Part shown: in pieces, positions 1 through 6,386 of the stretch | How positions within the stretch are numbered: position 1 is the first letter of the stretch | Layout of the letters: the number at the start of each line of letters is the position of its first letter | NCBI GenBank assembly: GCA_003170035.1 | Contig: PMZX01000182.1 | Location: 10,313-21,482 of the forward strand | Length of the DNA stretch: 11,170 nt | Source of the DNA: Myxococcales bacterium | Lineage (GTDB): Bacteria; Myxococcota_A; Polyangia; Fen-1088 | Direction: 5' to 3' | Position numbers and translations under genes: made by a program | The notes under the pieces: model-generated | Told to the model about the DNA's origin: nothing | The model's database searches: none | The model's input: the letters and a program-made list of their open reading frames with translations, nothing else

Positions 1-498
1 GGCGACATCGGCGCGGTGGTCAGCCGCGAGCCGCAGGGCGTGCCCATCTTCGAGCGCTACTTCGTGGGCGGCATCTACGACGTGCGCGGCTTCCAGTTGG
101 CCTCCTTGGGCCCGCAAATCCGCGTGCCCAGCGCGCAGTCGCCGGATTCCAACCTGCGGACCTTTGCGGTAGGGGGCAACATGCAAGTGGTCGGCAAGGT
201 CGAGGTCGAGATGCCCTTGTTCGAGAAGCTCAACATCCGCGCCGTCGTGTTCAGCGACGTGGGCAACGCGTACAACCTGGAGCGTCAGTACTGCCGGCTC
301 AAGCCCGCCTCCGCCGATATCTCCGTGGATCCCTGCACGGCGGTTTTCCCGCTCAACAGCTTGCGTTCCAGTTGGGGATTCGGGCTACGCTGGTTCTCGC
401 CCATCGGGCCGCTGCGCTTTGAATGGGGTTTCCCCTACAAGACACTGCCCGGCGAGGACTCGATGGTGTTCGAGTTCACGATTGGCAACGATTTGTAG
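1..498 (+). CDS. bamA: BamA outer membrane assembly factor, C-terminal part (5' end outside window)
   Basis: This is the last 165 codons of an Omp85-family outer-membrane beta-barrel protein, the core of the BAM complex that inserts other barrels. The frame is open from base 1 and ends at TAG 496-498, so the POTRA domains and most of the barrel lie upstream. The diagnostic loop-6 motif VRGF is at residues 28-31 of the visible part. It is followed by the typical final strands: EVEMPLF, VVFSDVGNAY, then SWGFGLRWFSPIGPLRFEW and FEFTIG near the end. Two cysteines (in QYCRL and VDPCTA) flank what is probably an extracellular loop and could form a disulfide. The protein ends in Leu, whereas barrel C-termini usually end in Phe or Trp. 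The downstream skp gene, 67 bases away, supports the call. TamA or another Omp85 member is the main alternative, but the skp-fabZ context favours BamA. Confidence 0.92.
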   Translation, partial: GDIGAVVSREPQGVPIFERYFVGGIYDVRGFQLASLGPQIRVPSAQSPDSNLRTFAVGGNMQVVGKVEVEMPLFEKLNIRAVVFSDVGNAYNLERQYCRLKPASADISVDPCTAVFPLNSLRSSWGFGLRWFSPIGPLRFEWGFPYKTLPGEDSMVFEFTIGNDL

Positions 499-509
499 AG
501 GTGGCCCCG

Positions 510-521
510 CGCCCCGGGGCG
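510..521. repeat. GC palindrome between bamA and skp
   Basis: CGCCCCGGGGCG is a perfect 12-bp palindrome 11 bases after the bamA stop and about 44 bases before the likely skp start. It has no T-tract, so it is not a classical terminator. It could act as an RNA hairpin that sets the bamA/skp ratio or protects the bamA 3' end, but in GC-rich DNA it could also be chance. Confidence 0.4.
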
Positions 522-565
522 TGATATCCATGGGCCTTCCGGTGAACCAAATGGAGATGAAGCGC

Positions 566-1126
566 ATGATTCGTTCCACCCTGATTGGATTGGTGATTGC
601 GGCCGGCCTGATTCGGCCTGCGCTGGCCGAAGAAATGAAGCTCGGCTTTGTCGACCTGCGCCGCGCTCTCTACGAGACCGAGGATGGACGCAAGGCTCGC
701 GCCTCGCTGAAGAAGGTTTTCGATCAGAAGCAGAAGGAACTCGATGAGCAGCAGGATGAAGTCAAGAAGGCCATCGAGGATCTGAACAAGAAGAAGACCC
801 TGCTTCCTGCTGACACCGTTCGCCAGAAGCAAGACGAATTGCAGGAACGCGTGGCCAAGGTCCAGCAGACCTATATGCGCCACCAGCAGGACTTGGCCGC
901 AAAGGAAGAGGAGGCGACCCAGCCCATCGTCGAGCGCCTGCAGCGAATCATCGGCAAGATCGCCGCGGCCGAGAACTTCACCATGATCTTCGACAAGAAC
1001 CAGGGCGTCGTGTTCGCAAAGCCGCATCTTGACCTGACCAACGAGGTCATCCGGCGCTACAACGCAGGCGAAGAGAAGGCCGCTGCGCCCGCGGGCGGCA
1101 AGGCCGCGCCCAGCAAAAAGAAGTAG
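566..1126 (+). CDS. skp: Skp/OmpH-family periplasmic chaperone
   Basis: Skp holds unfolded outer-membrane proteins in the periplasm for delivery to BamA. From ATG 566 the protein is 186 residues. A signal peptide occupies residues 1-21 with predicted cleavage after ALA. The mature start [14 protein letters not shown] matches the beta strand that opens Skp proteins. Residues about 45-125 are a Lys/Glu/Gln-rich coiled coil, the tentacle helices of Skp. A conserved C-terminal core ([14 protein letters not shown], then [11 protein letters not shown]) follows, and then an Ala/Pro/Gly/Lys tail. ATG 566 is preferred because GGAG (553-556) lies 9 bases upstream. ATG 551 and 557 are in frame and would give a more basic N-terminus (MEMKRMIR), so the start is not certain. 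It sits between bamA and fabZ on the same strand, as in many proteobacterial envelope operons. Length and architecture are normal for the family. Confidence 0.9.
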   Translation: MIRSTLIGLVIAAGLIRPALAEEMKLGFVDLRRALYETEDGRKARASLKKVFDQKQKELDEQQDEVKKAIEDLNKKKTLLPADTVRQKQDELQERVAKVQQTYMRHQQDLAAKEEEATQPIVERLQRIIGKIAAAENFTMIFDKNQGVVFAKPHLDLTNEVIRRYNAGEEKAAAPAGGKAAPSKKK

Positions 1127-1134
1127 CGAGGGTC

Positions 1135-1599
1135 ATGGAGCTCGATACGCGCGCTATCGAAGCCCTCCTGCCGCACCGAGCCCCCTTTCTCATGATCGAC
1201 CACGTCGAAGTGGTCGACGGAGATCGCATCGTCGCGCGCAAGACGGTGGCCGCAGATGAGATTTTTCTGAAGGGCCATTTTCCCGGCCACCCCATCATGC
1301 CTGGCGTGCTCATCATCGAGGCCATGGCGCAGGCAGGGGCGGTCTTCGCGGCTCGCCAGTGCTCTTTCGATCCGGCCCACCAGATCATGGTTTTCATGGC
1401 CATCGACAAGGCGAAGTTCCGCAAGCCGGTACTTCCCGGCGACATCCTGAGGCTGGAAGTGGTTCCCCTGCGCAGGGGAACCACCATGTGGAAGATGCGG
1501 GGTGAGGCGAAGGTCGGCGACGCGTTGGTCGCTGAGGCGGAGTTTCTCGCCGGCATCCGGCCCCGAAACCAGGTGGCCTTTACACCGGGCGCCGAATGA
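1135..1599 (+). CDS. fabZ: 3-hydroxyacyl-[acyl-carrier-protein] dehydratase FabZ
   Basis: FabZ dehydrates (3R)-hydroxyacyl-ACP to trans-2-enoyl-ACP in type II fatty acid synthesis, in the cytosol. The protein is 154 residues, normal for the family, with a hot-dog fold. The N-terminal [14 protein letters not shown] is the family start. The active-site segment [10 protein letters not shown] carries catalytic His48, and Glu62 in [11 protein letters not shown] lies 14 residues later, the same spacing as His54/Glu68 of E. coli FabZ. The RRG motif and EAEFLAG end also fit. The start is 8 bases after the skp stop with GAGGG just upstream (short spacing). The stop overlaps the next ATG (ATGA, 1596-1599). 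FabA is excluded by length and by the Glu in place of Asp. Two strong inverted repeats lie within the coding sequence (1196-1217 and 1459-1484). Confidence 0.97.
   Translation: MELDTRAIEALLPHRAPFLMIDHVEVVDGDRIVARKTVAADEIFLKGHFPGHPIMPGVLIIEAMAQAGAVFAARQCSFDPAHQIMVFMAIDKAKFRKPVLPGDILRLEVVPLRRGTTMWKMRGEAKVGDALVAEAEFLAGIRPRNQVAFTPGAE
1196..1217. repeat. Inverted repeat inside fabZ (8-bp arms, 6-base loop)
   Basis: TCGACCAC at 1196-1203 is the exact reverse complement of GTGGTCGA at 1210-1217, with loop GTCGAA. It encodes the conserved IDHVEVVDG segment of FabZ. The mRNA could form a stable stem here. It may simply reflect codon choice around repeated Asp/Val codons. Confidence 0.6.
1459..1484. 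repeat. Perfect 26-bp palindrome inside fabZ
   Basis: Left arm GTGGTTCCCCTG (1459-1470), central CG, right arm CAGGGGAACCAC (1473-1484): every base pairs with its mirror. It covers the codons for VVPLRRGTT, including the conserved RRG of FabZ. It could be a binding site for a dimeric regulator, an mRNA hairpin, or coincidence. No T-tract follows. Confidence 0.85.
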
Positions 1600-3092
1600 C
1601 TTCGTCTGACATGGACCCCCGGCAGCCCGGCAACACGCGGCCCGTCCCTAGTTCCACGCCGGCCGCCGGGAGACGTGGCCGTGGCCGTGTGATCAGCATG
1701 CTTGTTCTGGTCACGGGCCTAGCTGGCCCCTCCTGCCGCCGGGCGCCGCATTTCGCGCGCGGCGACGCGGCAGCAGTCGTGGTCATGCCGAGACCGAGGG
1801 ATGCAGGGGGAACGCCATCGGTCACCGAACGCGAGCCCAACAACACTGCTGCCGAGGCGCAGGAATTGACGTGGGTCGGCGCCCCTCCTGCCGCGGTGGT
1901 CAAGGGCAGTATCGATCGGACGGCTGCCGGCAAGGTCGCAGACGTGGACTTCTTCAAGCTCGTCGTTCCGGGCCAGCGCATGACCAAGTCGGCCGATGCG
2001 GGCCAAGCTCCCGACCCGCTCTCCCATGCCAGGCGTTTGTCGGTGCTGCTTGACCCCGAGGCAGGACTGGCACTGGCGCTCGATTTTCTCGACGAGGGGC
2101 TGCGGGTTGCGAAAACCGTGGTGGGTGGACCGGGCGAGACACTCGGGCTGCCGAACATGGCTGTGCTGCCGGGCTGCACCTACTACTTGCGCGCGAAGGC
2201 GGCACCCGCCAACAAGGGTTGCGCTGCACCGGATGCGGGCGCGCCGGCTGGCAGTTCGTATCAGATGACGGTGCTGCTGCTTGATTTTGAAGCCGTCGAC
2301 GAGCGCGAGCCCAACGATCGACCGGAATCAGCCGGCGAGCTGTCCTGGCAGGGCCGGAGCGCGCTTGCGGCCGGGCTGTTCGGCTGGCGTCGCGATGAGG
2401 ACTGGTACCGGCTGCCACTCGATGCCATCGAACCTGGGTGGGTTCTGAACCTGGACCTTGAGGGCGTGGAAGGGGTGGCTGCTGGCCTGGCCATCCATGA
2501 TTCGGCGGCCAAGAGAATCGCAGGGGTACGGGGCCGAAAGGGCGAAAGGCTGACTCTGCACAACCTCGTGCTGCCGAGCGTGGCTGCTGACGCGGGTGCA
2601 GCCGCTGCGGGAAGCCGATGGTGGTATTTGGTCGTGCGCACGGAGAGTGGCCTCGACCGCGAGCGTCGCTACGTTCTGCATGCAGAAGCCGCGCTGCCCG
2701 AGGCGCGCGGCGGATTCGAGACCGAACCCAACGACGATGCGGCCCATGCATCGCCTGTGGCCGATGGTTCGACTACCGGTTACCTGCCAGTGGGCGACGT
2801 GGACGTCTTTCGCTACCTGGCCGCAGAGCCGCGCGAGATGGACATCGAAGTCAGCTCGCCACCCAGGGTGAGGGTCAAGCTGGAAGTCGTGAGAGCGCGC
2901 GACGGGCAAGTCCTGGCCGAAACGGCTGCCAGCAAGGCGCGACAGACAGTACGCATCCTCGGATTTTCCTGTCCGGCCGAACCAATCCTGTTGCGCCTGT
3001 CCCAGGGCAAGCATGACGGCAACGCCAGCGAGCCGTATCTACTCAAGGTGGGCAGTCGGCTCTTGCCACGAGACGCGGGAAGACGAGACTAG
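1596..3092 (+). CDS. Exported protein with three EPND-type (PPC-like) repeats, probable lipoprotein
   Basis: I do not recognise a named gene. The 498-residue product has an Arg-rich N-region (residues 26-31), a short hydrophobic stretch (about 33-44) and Cys47, which resembles a lipoprotein signal although the lipobox (GPSC) is not canonical. Three repeats follow. Each opens with an E-x-E-P-N-[ND] signature (about 78-83, 236-241, 375-380) and carries a D-x-D-x-[FY] type motif 25-40 residues later (DVDFF 116-120, DEDWY 267-271, DVDVF 401-405). This pattern is typical of PPC-like bacterial extracellular beta-sandwich domains, which act in substrate binding or maturation of secreted proteins. 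No catalytic domain is visible. ATG 1596 overlaps the fabZ stop by four bases, which suggests translational coupling. ATG 1611, GTG 1689 and ATG 1698 are alternative starts. Context suggests an envelope role, but its function is unknown. Confidence 0.8.
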   Translation: MTSSDMDPRQPGNTRPVPSSTPAAGRRGRGRVISMLVLVTGLAGPSCRRAPHFARGDAAAVVVMPRPRDAGGTPSVTEREPNNTAAEAQELTWVGAPPAAVVKGSIDRTAAGKVADVDFFKLVVPGQRMTKSADAGQAPDPLSHARRLSVLLDPEAGLALALDFLDEGLRVAKTVVGGPGETLGLPNMAVLPGCTYYLRAKAAPANKGCAAPDAGAPAGSSYQMTVLLLDFEAVDEREPNDRPESAGELSWQGRSALAAGLFGWRRDEDWYRLPLDAIEPGWVLNLDLEGVEGVAAGLAIHDSAAKRIAGVRGRKGERLTLHNLVLPSVAADAGAAAAGSRWWYLVVRTESGLDRERRYVLHAEAALPEARGGFETEPNDDAAHASPVADGSTTGYLPVGDVDVFRYLAAEPREMDIEVSSPPRVRVKLEVVRARDGQVLAETAASKARQTVRILGFSCPAEPILLRLSQGKHDGNASEPYLLKVGSRLLPRDAGRRD

Positions 3093-3173
3093 AGATCCTG
3101 TCCCGGGCTGGTGCGTTCAACCGCCAGGGAGGGACGGACTTTTGGAGAGTTGAGGTTTCTGGTTCGGGACCAC

Positions 3174-3185
3174 GACACCGGTGTC
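3174..3185. repeat. Perfect 12-bp palindrome in the 3093-3337 intergenic region
   Basis: GACACC followed by GGTGTC forms a perfect dyad within a 245-bp gene-free stretch, about 150 bases before the small ORF. It could be an operator for a dimeric regulator. I see no convincing gene and no T-tract terminator in the rest of this stretch. Confidence 0.4.
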
Positions 3186-3299
3186 ACGAATTCGCCCGGT
3201 TCGGCCCTCTTGCTGCAGGCAGGCCAAAACCCGGCTTGGGCACGCAACCTGTCGATCCTACGGCATTTATCTCAGCCAGCATCGGCTTTCTTGACTGAT

Positions 3300-3315
3300 A
3301 GGCGGCGATGTTGCA
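3300..3315 (+). promoter_or_regulatory. Possible sigma-54 type promoter upstream of the small ORF
   Basis: GG at 3301-3302 and GC at 3313-3314 are separated by 10 bases, and the downstream element reads TTGCA, as in -24/-12 promoters. The middle of the -24 box matches consensus poorly. The predicted transcript would begin near 3326, leaving only about 12 bases before ATG 3338, which is tight for the ribosome binding site at 3325-3330. This is a weak candidate. Confidence 0.22.
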
Positions 3316-3337
3316 AGCCATAGAAGAAGGTCATCCC

Positions 3338-3529
3338 ATGCTTGAGCCTTGGATCATCGATCAGATCCGACGCCGCGAAGAAGAGCGCCGTCGCGGCGAA
3401 CGGCCGCAGCTTGAGTTGCCGGTTCCAGATCGCCCCATGTCACCCGAAGACAGACCGGGAAGTGATTCGGGCGACTCAGAGAAGGACGACCCGGGGAGCA
3501 AGCGGGGCGTGGTCATCATCGCCATGTAG
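3338..3529 (+). CDS. Small charged protein (63 aa), unknown function, preceding AAA-TPR protein
   Basis: Not a named gene. ATG 3338 is chosen because AGAAGG (3325-3330) sits 7 bases upstream, an unusually good ribosome binding site for this window. The ATG at 3308 lacks one. The product starts MLEPWIIDQIRRREEERRR, a predicted amphipathic, strongly charged helix. It continues with RPQLELPVPDRP, then an acidic/Ser/Gly/Pro low-complexity segment, and ends with the hydrophobic tail RGVVIIAM. There is no signal peptide, Cys or catalytic motif. From memory, short proteins of this general layout (PxIIxxIxRREEE start, LELPxP middle, GVxII end) occur in myxobacteria, but I cannot verify this. It ends 75 bases before the AAA-TPR gene on the same strand, so the two may be co-transcribed. 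It could be a regulator or binding peptide of that protein (inference). Confidence 0.72.
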   Translation: MLEPWIIDQIRRREEERRRGERPQLELPVPDRPMSPEDRPGSDSGDSEKDDPGSKRGVVIIAM

Positions 3530-3546
3530 GGACAGGTATTCCGCAG

Positions 3547-3572
3547 TGATTCGCGGATCAGTCGGGTTTTTT
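3547..3572 (+). terminator. Weak hairpin plus T6 tract between small ORF and AAA-TPR gene
   Basis: TGATTCG/CGGATCA (3547-3560) is a 14-base dyad with one G-U wobble, which would fold as a short stem with a loop. It is followed by GTCGGG and TTTTTT at 3567-3572. The stem is short and separated from the T-tract, so this is at best an attenuator that would lower transcription into the downstream gene. Confidence 0.25.
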
Positions 3573-3604
3573 GCCTTCCCTTGGAAACGCTCTATCAAGG
3601 TGTC

Positions 3605-6220
3605 ATGGACCTTGAGCAAGAGGGCAAGAAGCGGGATTTTAGGGTTCGGGGTTTCGTAGGACGCGAGCAGGAGCGCCGTGCGCTCGATGCTGCCCTTGAC
3701 CGCGCCACCCGTTTCGATGCGCCACAGTTCGTAACGGTCATCGGTGAGGGCGGGTTAGGCAAGACGAGGCTTCTCCACGAATGGCTCAAGCACGTGGAGG
3801 GCGCCGGCGAGTTCCGCGTCTTTCTTGCCAGCGGCAAGCCGCCGGCAGACTCCCAGGCGGAACCGTTCATGATGCTCGCGGGATTGCTGCGCAAGCGTTT
3901 TGGAATCACGGCGGAGATGGACGTTGCGACGGCCCAGACCGCATTTCGCGCCGAGCTGCAGGTTGTTTTCGGGGATCGCCGCGTGTCCGAGGTCGCGGGC
4001 TTGCTGGGCCGGTTTCTGGGATTCGAGATGCCGGAAAGCCCGCTCGCCCAGTCCCTGGCCATGCGTCCGGAACGGCAGCTCGACATGGCTCGGGCGGTCC
4101 TGGGACGTTTCTTGGAAGAGGATGCTCGCAAGCACCCCCTGGCCCTGGTGGTTGACGATGTCCACCTGGCTGACGACGCGTCACTGGATGTGTTGCAGTG
4201 CCTGTCAGCCGAGTTGGGCGAAGCGGCCATCGTGGTGGTGGCCGCGGCTCGACCCGAGTTGTTCGTGCGCCGGCCGGAGTGGATGAAGCAAGAAGGCAGC
4301 CACGCGCGCATCGATGTGAAGCCGCTGGCGCCCCTGGAGATGGACGTGTTCATCAAATGCGCGCTCGGCGCGCAGGAGTTGGCGCCGGGGCTGGCGGAGC
4401 GGGCCGCCATCGAATCCGGCGGCAATCCCTTCTTGCTCGAGGAACTGCTTGGCGTCTATCACGAGCACGGCATTCTGGTCGCGGCCACGGCGAGTTCGTG
4501 GCTGTTCGACATGGAACGCGCTGACCAGGAGCCCATCGCGCTTGGCCCCGAAGCGGCAGCCCAGGCGCGTGTGGCGACACTGTCGTCGGCCGAGCGCGAG
4601 TTGCTCGGCCGTGCAGTGGCCATGGGGCCGGTGTTTTGGGCCGGCGGCGTGGTGGCCTTGGGACGCATCGGTGCCGATCCCTGGGACCCGACCATCGTGT
4701 TTGCTCCTGATCCGTCCATCGAGGAGACCAAGCGCCTTGCACTCTCGTTGCAGGAACGAGGCTTCATCGAGCCGGCTTCCGAGAAGATACTGAACGGTGC
4801 TGACAGCGCGTGGGCCTTTGTCGAGCCGGTCGAGCGCGCGCTCATCGAAGCCACGGTCGACCCTCGGGCCTTGGCCGAGCGCCGATGTTTTGCGGCCCAG
4901 TGGATCGAAGCCAGGCTGGGCGCCTCGCCAACGAGCGAGCAACGCGAGTACCTGGCCGTCCTCTATGCCGAGGGTGGCGACGATCGCAGGGCGGCCCTGG
5001 CCTATCTGGCCGCCGGTGATCTGGCTGGCCAGCGCCGGCGCTACGAGCGTGCGCGGGCCTTGTATTTGCACGGCGTCCGCCTGCTGGCTGCCGACGATGG
5101 CCTTCTCAAGATCGACGCCTGCCACAAGCTGGGCGACGCGGCGGCACGGCTCGGTCGAGGACGCGAGGCGCTGGCCCACTTCGGCGAGATGCTCAGGGTG
5201 GCCTGGCGGCTGGATCTGCCGGCCAAGGGTGGAGCAGCTCATTCGCGGATAGGGCGCATCCATCGCTCGCTCGGTGACTACCGACTGGCGCTGCAGCATC
5301 TGGACATGGCGCACCTGCTGTTCGACCTGGCGAGCGACCGGCCCGGCGTGGCGGCCAGCCTGGACGACATCGGCCGGGTCAACTACCTCATCGGCAGGCC
5401 GGATGAGGCCATCCGCTGCCACAAGGCCGCGCTGTCGATCCGCGAGGAGTTGCACGACCAGCGCGGCAAGACGCTCACCCTGTCGTGGATGGGGCTGGTG
5501 CAGGCGCAGATTGGCGAGTTGGGCCGGGCGCAACAGAGCTTCCAGGAGGCGCTTCTCATCAGCAAGACCACACGCGACCCGCATGGCATTGTCTTCTCGC
5601 TGCTCGACCTGGGAAGCCTGGCGCGCGAGGCTGGTCATCCGGGGCTGGCGCACAACCTGCTGGAGCAGGCGCGCACCGTGGCCCGGGAGATGGGAGAGTG
5701 TTTGAACGAGTGTCACCTGGCTCTGCAAATCGGAGAGTGTCATCTGGCGCTTGGTCAGGCGGCCGAGGCCGAGGCCGAGCTGAAGGCAGCGCGCGACATC
5801 GCCCGCAAGTTCGGGGCACGGCGTCTGTGCGCCGAGGCCGACCGCGGGCTGGCCGAGATCTGCCTGGTTCGCGAAGACCATGTGGGCGCGCGCGAACATG
5901 CGAACCGGGCCGCGACCGAGGGCGAGAAACTGGGCGCGGGTCCACTGGTGGGCGCGGCCTTGCGGGTGTTGGCCACCGCGCTGTCGCGGGGGGCGCCTGG
6001 CGAGTCGGAACGCGGCGGCCCGCGCGAGATCTTCGATCGGGCGGTGGAAGTTCTCGGGGAATCGCGCGCGGAACTGGAGTTGGGCCGGGCCTTCGCAGCC
6101 TACGCGGAGTACGAAGAGCGGACGGGGAGGGCGGCCACCGCGGATGATCTGCGCGAACGGGCGCATGCGATCCGCAAGCGGGCGATTCACGGAGAAGACG
6201 CCAGCGTGATGGGATCGTAG
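3605..6220 (+). CDS. AAA-family ATPase with C-terminal TPR array
   Basis: An 871-residue cytosolic signalling-type protein. Residues 18-21 (VGRE) open an AAA_16-like ATPase domain. Walker A GEGGLGKT is at 47-54, with Lys53 binding phosphate. Walker B LALVVDDVH has Asp184/Asp185. A segment at about 321-353 (ATLSSAERELL, then GPVFWAGGVVAL) matches the winged-helix-like region after the NTPase in STAND and kinase-linked ATPases. From residue 509 to 788 there are seven consecutive 40-residue TPR-like units (LGxxxxxxGxxxxAxxxxxxA), preceded by a likely further unit from about 470. No kinase, cyclase, HTH or membrane segment is visible. The same AAA-TPR module usually sits behind a Ser/Thr kinase domain in myxobacterial proteins. 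ATG 3605 is preferred because AAGGTG lies just upstream (3597-3602). TTG 3581 would add eight residues without a binding site. The ligand is unknown. The small ORF at 3338 is the obvious candidate partner. Confidence 0.88.
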   Translation: MDLEQEGKKRDFRVRGFVGREQERRALDAALDRATRFDAPQFVTVIGEGGLGKTRLLHEWLKHVEGAGEFRVFLASGKPPADSQAEPFMMLAGLLRKRFGITAEMDVATAQTAFRAELQVVFGDRRVSEVAGLLGRFLGFEMPESPLAQSLAMRPERQLDMARAVLGRFLEEDARKHPLALVVDDVHLADDASLDVLQCLSAELGEAAIVVVAAARPELFVRRPEWMKQEGSHARIDVKPLAPLEMDVFIKCALGAQELAPGLAERAAIESGGNPFLLEELLGVYHEHGILVAATASSWLFDMERADQEPIALGPEAAAQARVATLSSAERELLGRAVAMGPVFWAGGVVALGRIGADPWDPTIVFAPDPSIEETKRLALSLQERGFIEPASEKILNGADSAWAFVEPVERALIEATVDPRALAERRCFAAQWIEARLGASPTSEQREYLAVLYAEGGDDRRAALAYLAAGDLAGQRRRYERARALYLHGVRLLAADDGLLKIDACHKLGDAAARLGRGREALAHFGEMLRVAWRLDLPAKGGAAHSRIGRIHRSLGDYRLALQHLDMAHLLFDLASDRPGVAASLDDIGRVNYLIGRPDEAIRCHKAALSIREELHDQRGKTLTLSWMGLVQAQIGELGRAQQSFQEALLISKTTRDPHGIVFSLLDLGSLAREAGHPGLAHNLLEQARTVAREMGECLNECHLALQIGECHLALGQAAEAEAELKAARDIARKFGARRLCAEADRGLAEICLVREDHVGAREHANRAATEGEKLGAGPLVGAALRVLATALSRGAPGESERGGPREIFDRAVEVLGESRAELELGRAFAAYAEYEERTGRAATADDLRERAHAIRKRAIHGEDASVMGS

Positions 6221-6253
6221 GCGACCTGCGGTCTACCGCCGCCGCGCACTCGT

Positions 6254-6283
6254 GGCACGGTCCGCTAGCGGACACAGAGTGCC
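6254..6283. repeat. Nested inverted repeat in the 6221-6386 intergenic region
   Basis: A perfect 14-bp palindrome GTCCGCTAGCGGAC (6260-6273) lies between the outer arms GGCAC (6254-6258) and GTGCC (6279-6283). It begins 33 bases after the AAA-TPR stop and lies about 100 bases upstream of the lipoprotein start. It could be a T-less terminator for the upstream gene or an operator for the downstream gene. A smaller dyad GCGGT/ACCGC is at 6228-6239. Confidence 0.5.
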
Positions 6284-6372
6284 TCGGAGACCGTGAAGAA
6301 AGGCCTTGTGCTCGTTGTGAGACCCTGACCACAATAGAGGCTGATCCATATGCGGATGTAGCCAATTTCGCC

Positions 6373-6386
6373 AGGAGTAAGGAATC
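6373..6386 (+). promoter_or_regulatory. Ribosome binding site of the FN3 lipoprotein
   Basis: AGGAG at 6373-6377 lies 9 bases before ATG 6387, and a second purine run TAAGGA (6378-6383) follows. This fixes the start at 6387 (or the adjacent ATG 6390), which places the lipobox Cys at residue 20. Confidence 0.65.

Noticed and set aside
419..565. Longer N-terminus for skp starting inside bamA
   Set aside because: It would overlap the end of bamA by 80 bases and bury the signal peptide. Starts at 551-566 put the signal sequence at the N-terminus.
3291..3296. TTGACT as a sigma-70 -35 box before the small ORF
   Set aside because: No acceptable -10 hexamer is found 15-19 bases downstream.
3111..3323. 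70-codon + strand frame in the intergenic region before the small ORF
   Set aside because: It begins at GTG without a ribosome binding site, has no recognisable domain, and runs into the region just before the well-supported ATG at 3338.
4205..6190. 661-codon open frame on the - strand opposite the AAA-TPR gene
   Set aside because: It is a shadow frame produced by GC-rich codon bias. The + strand frame has clear Walker motifs and TPR periodicity, while the antisense product is Arg/Gln/Ala-rich with no recognisable motif.
6315..6334. TTGTG-N10-CACAA dyad upstream of the FN3 lipoprotein, considered as a CRP-like site
   Set aside because: The arms are only five bases and the spacing does not fit the TGTGA-N6-TCACA consensus. 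It is too weak to call.
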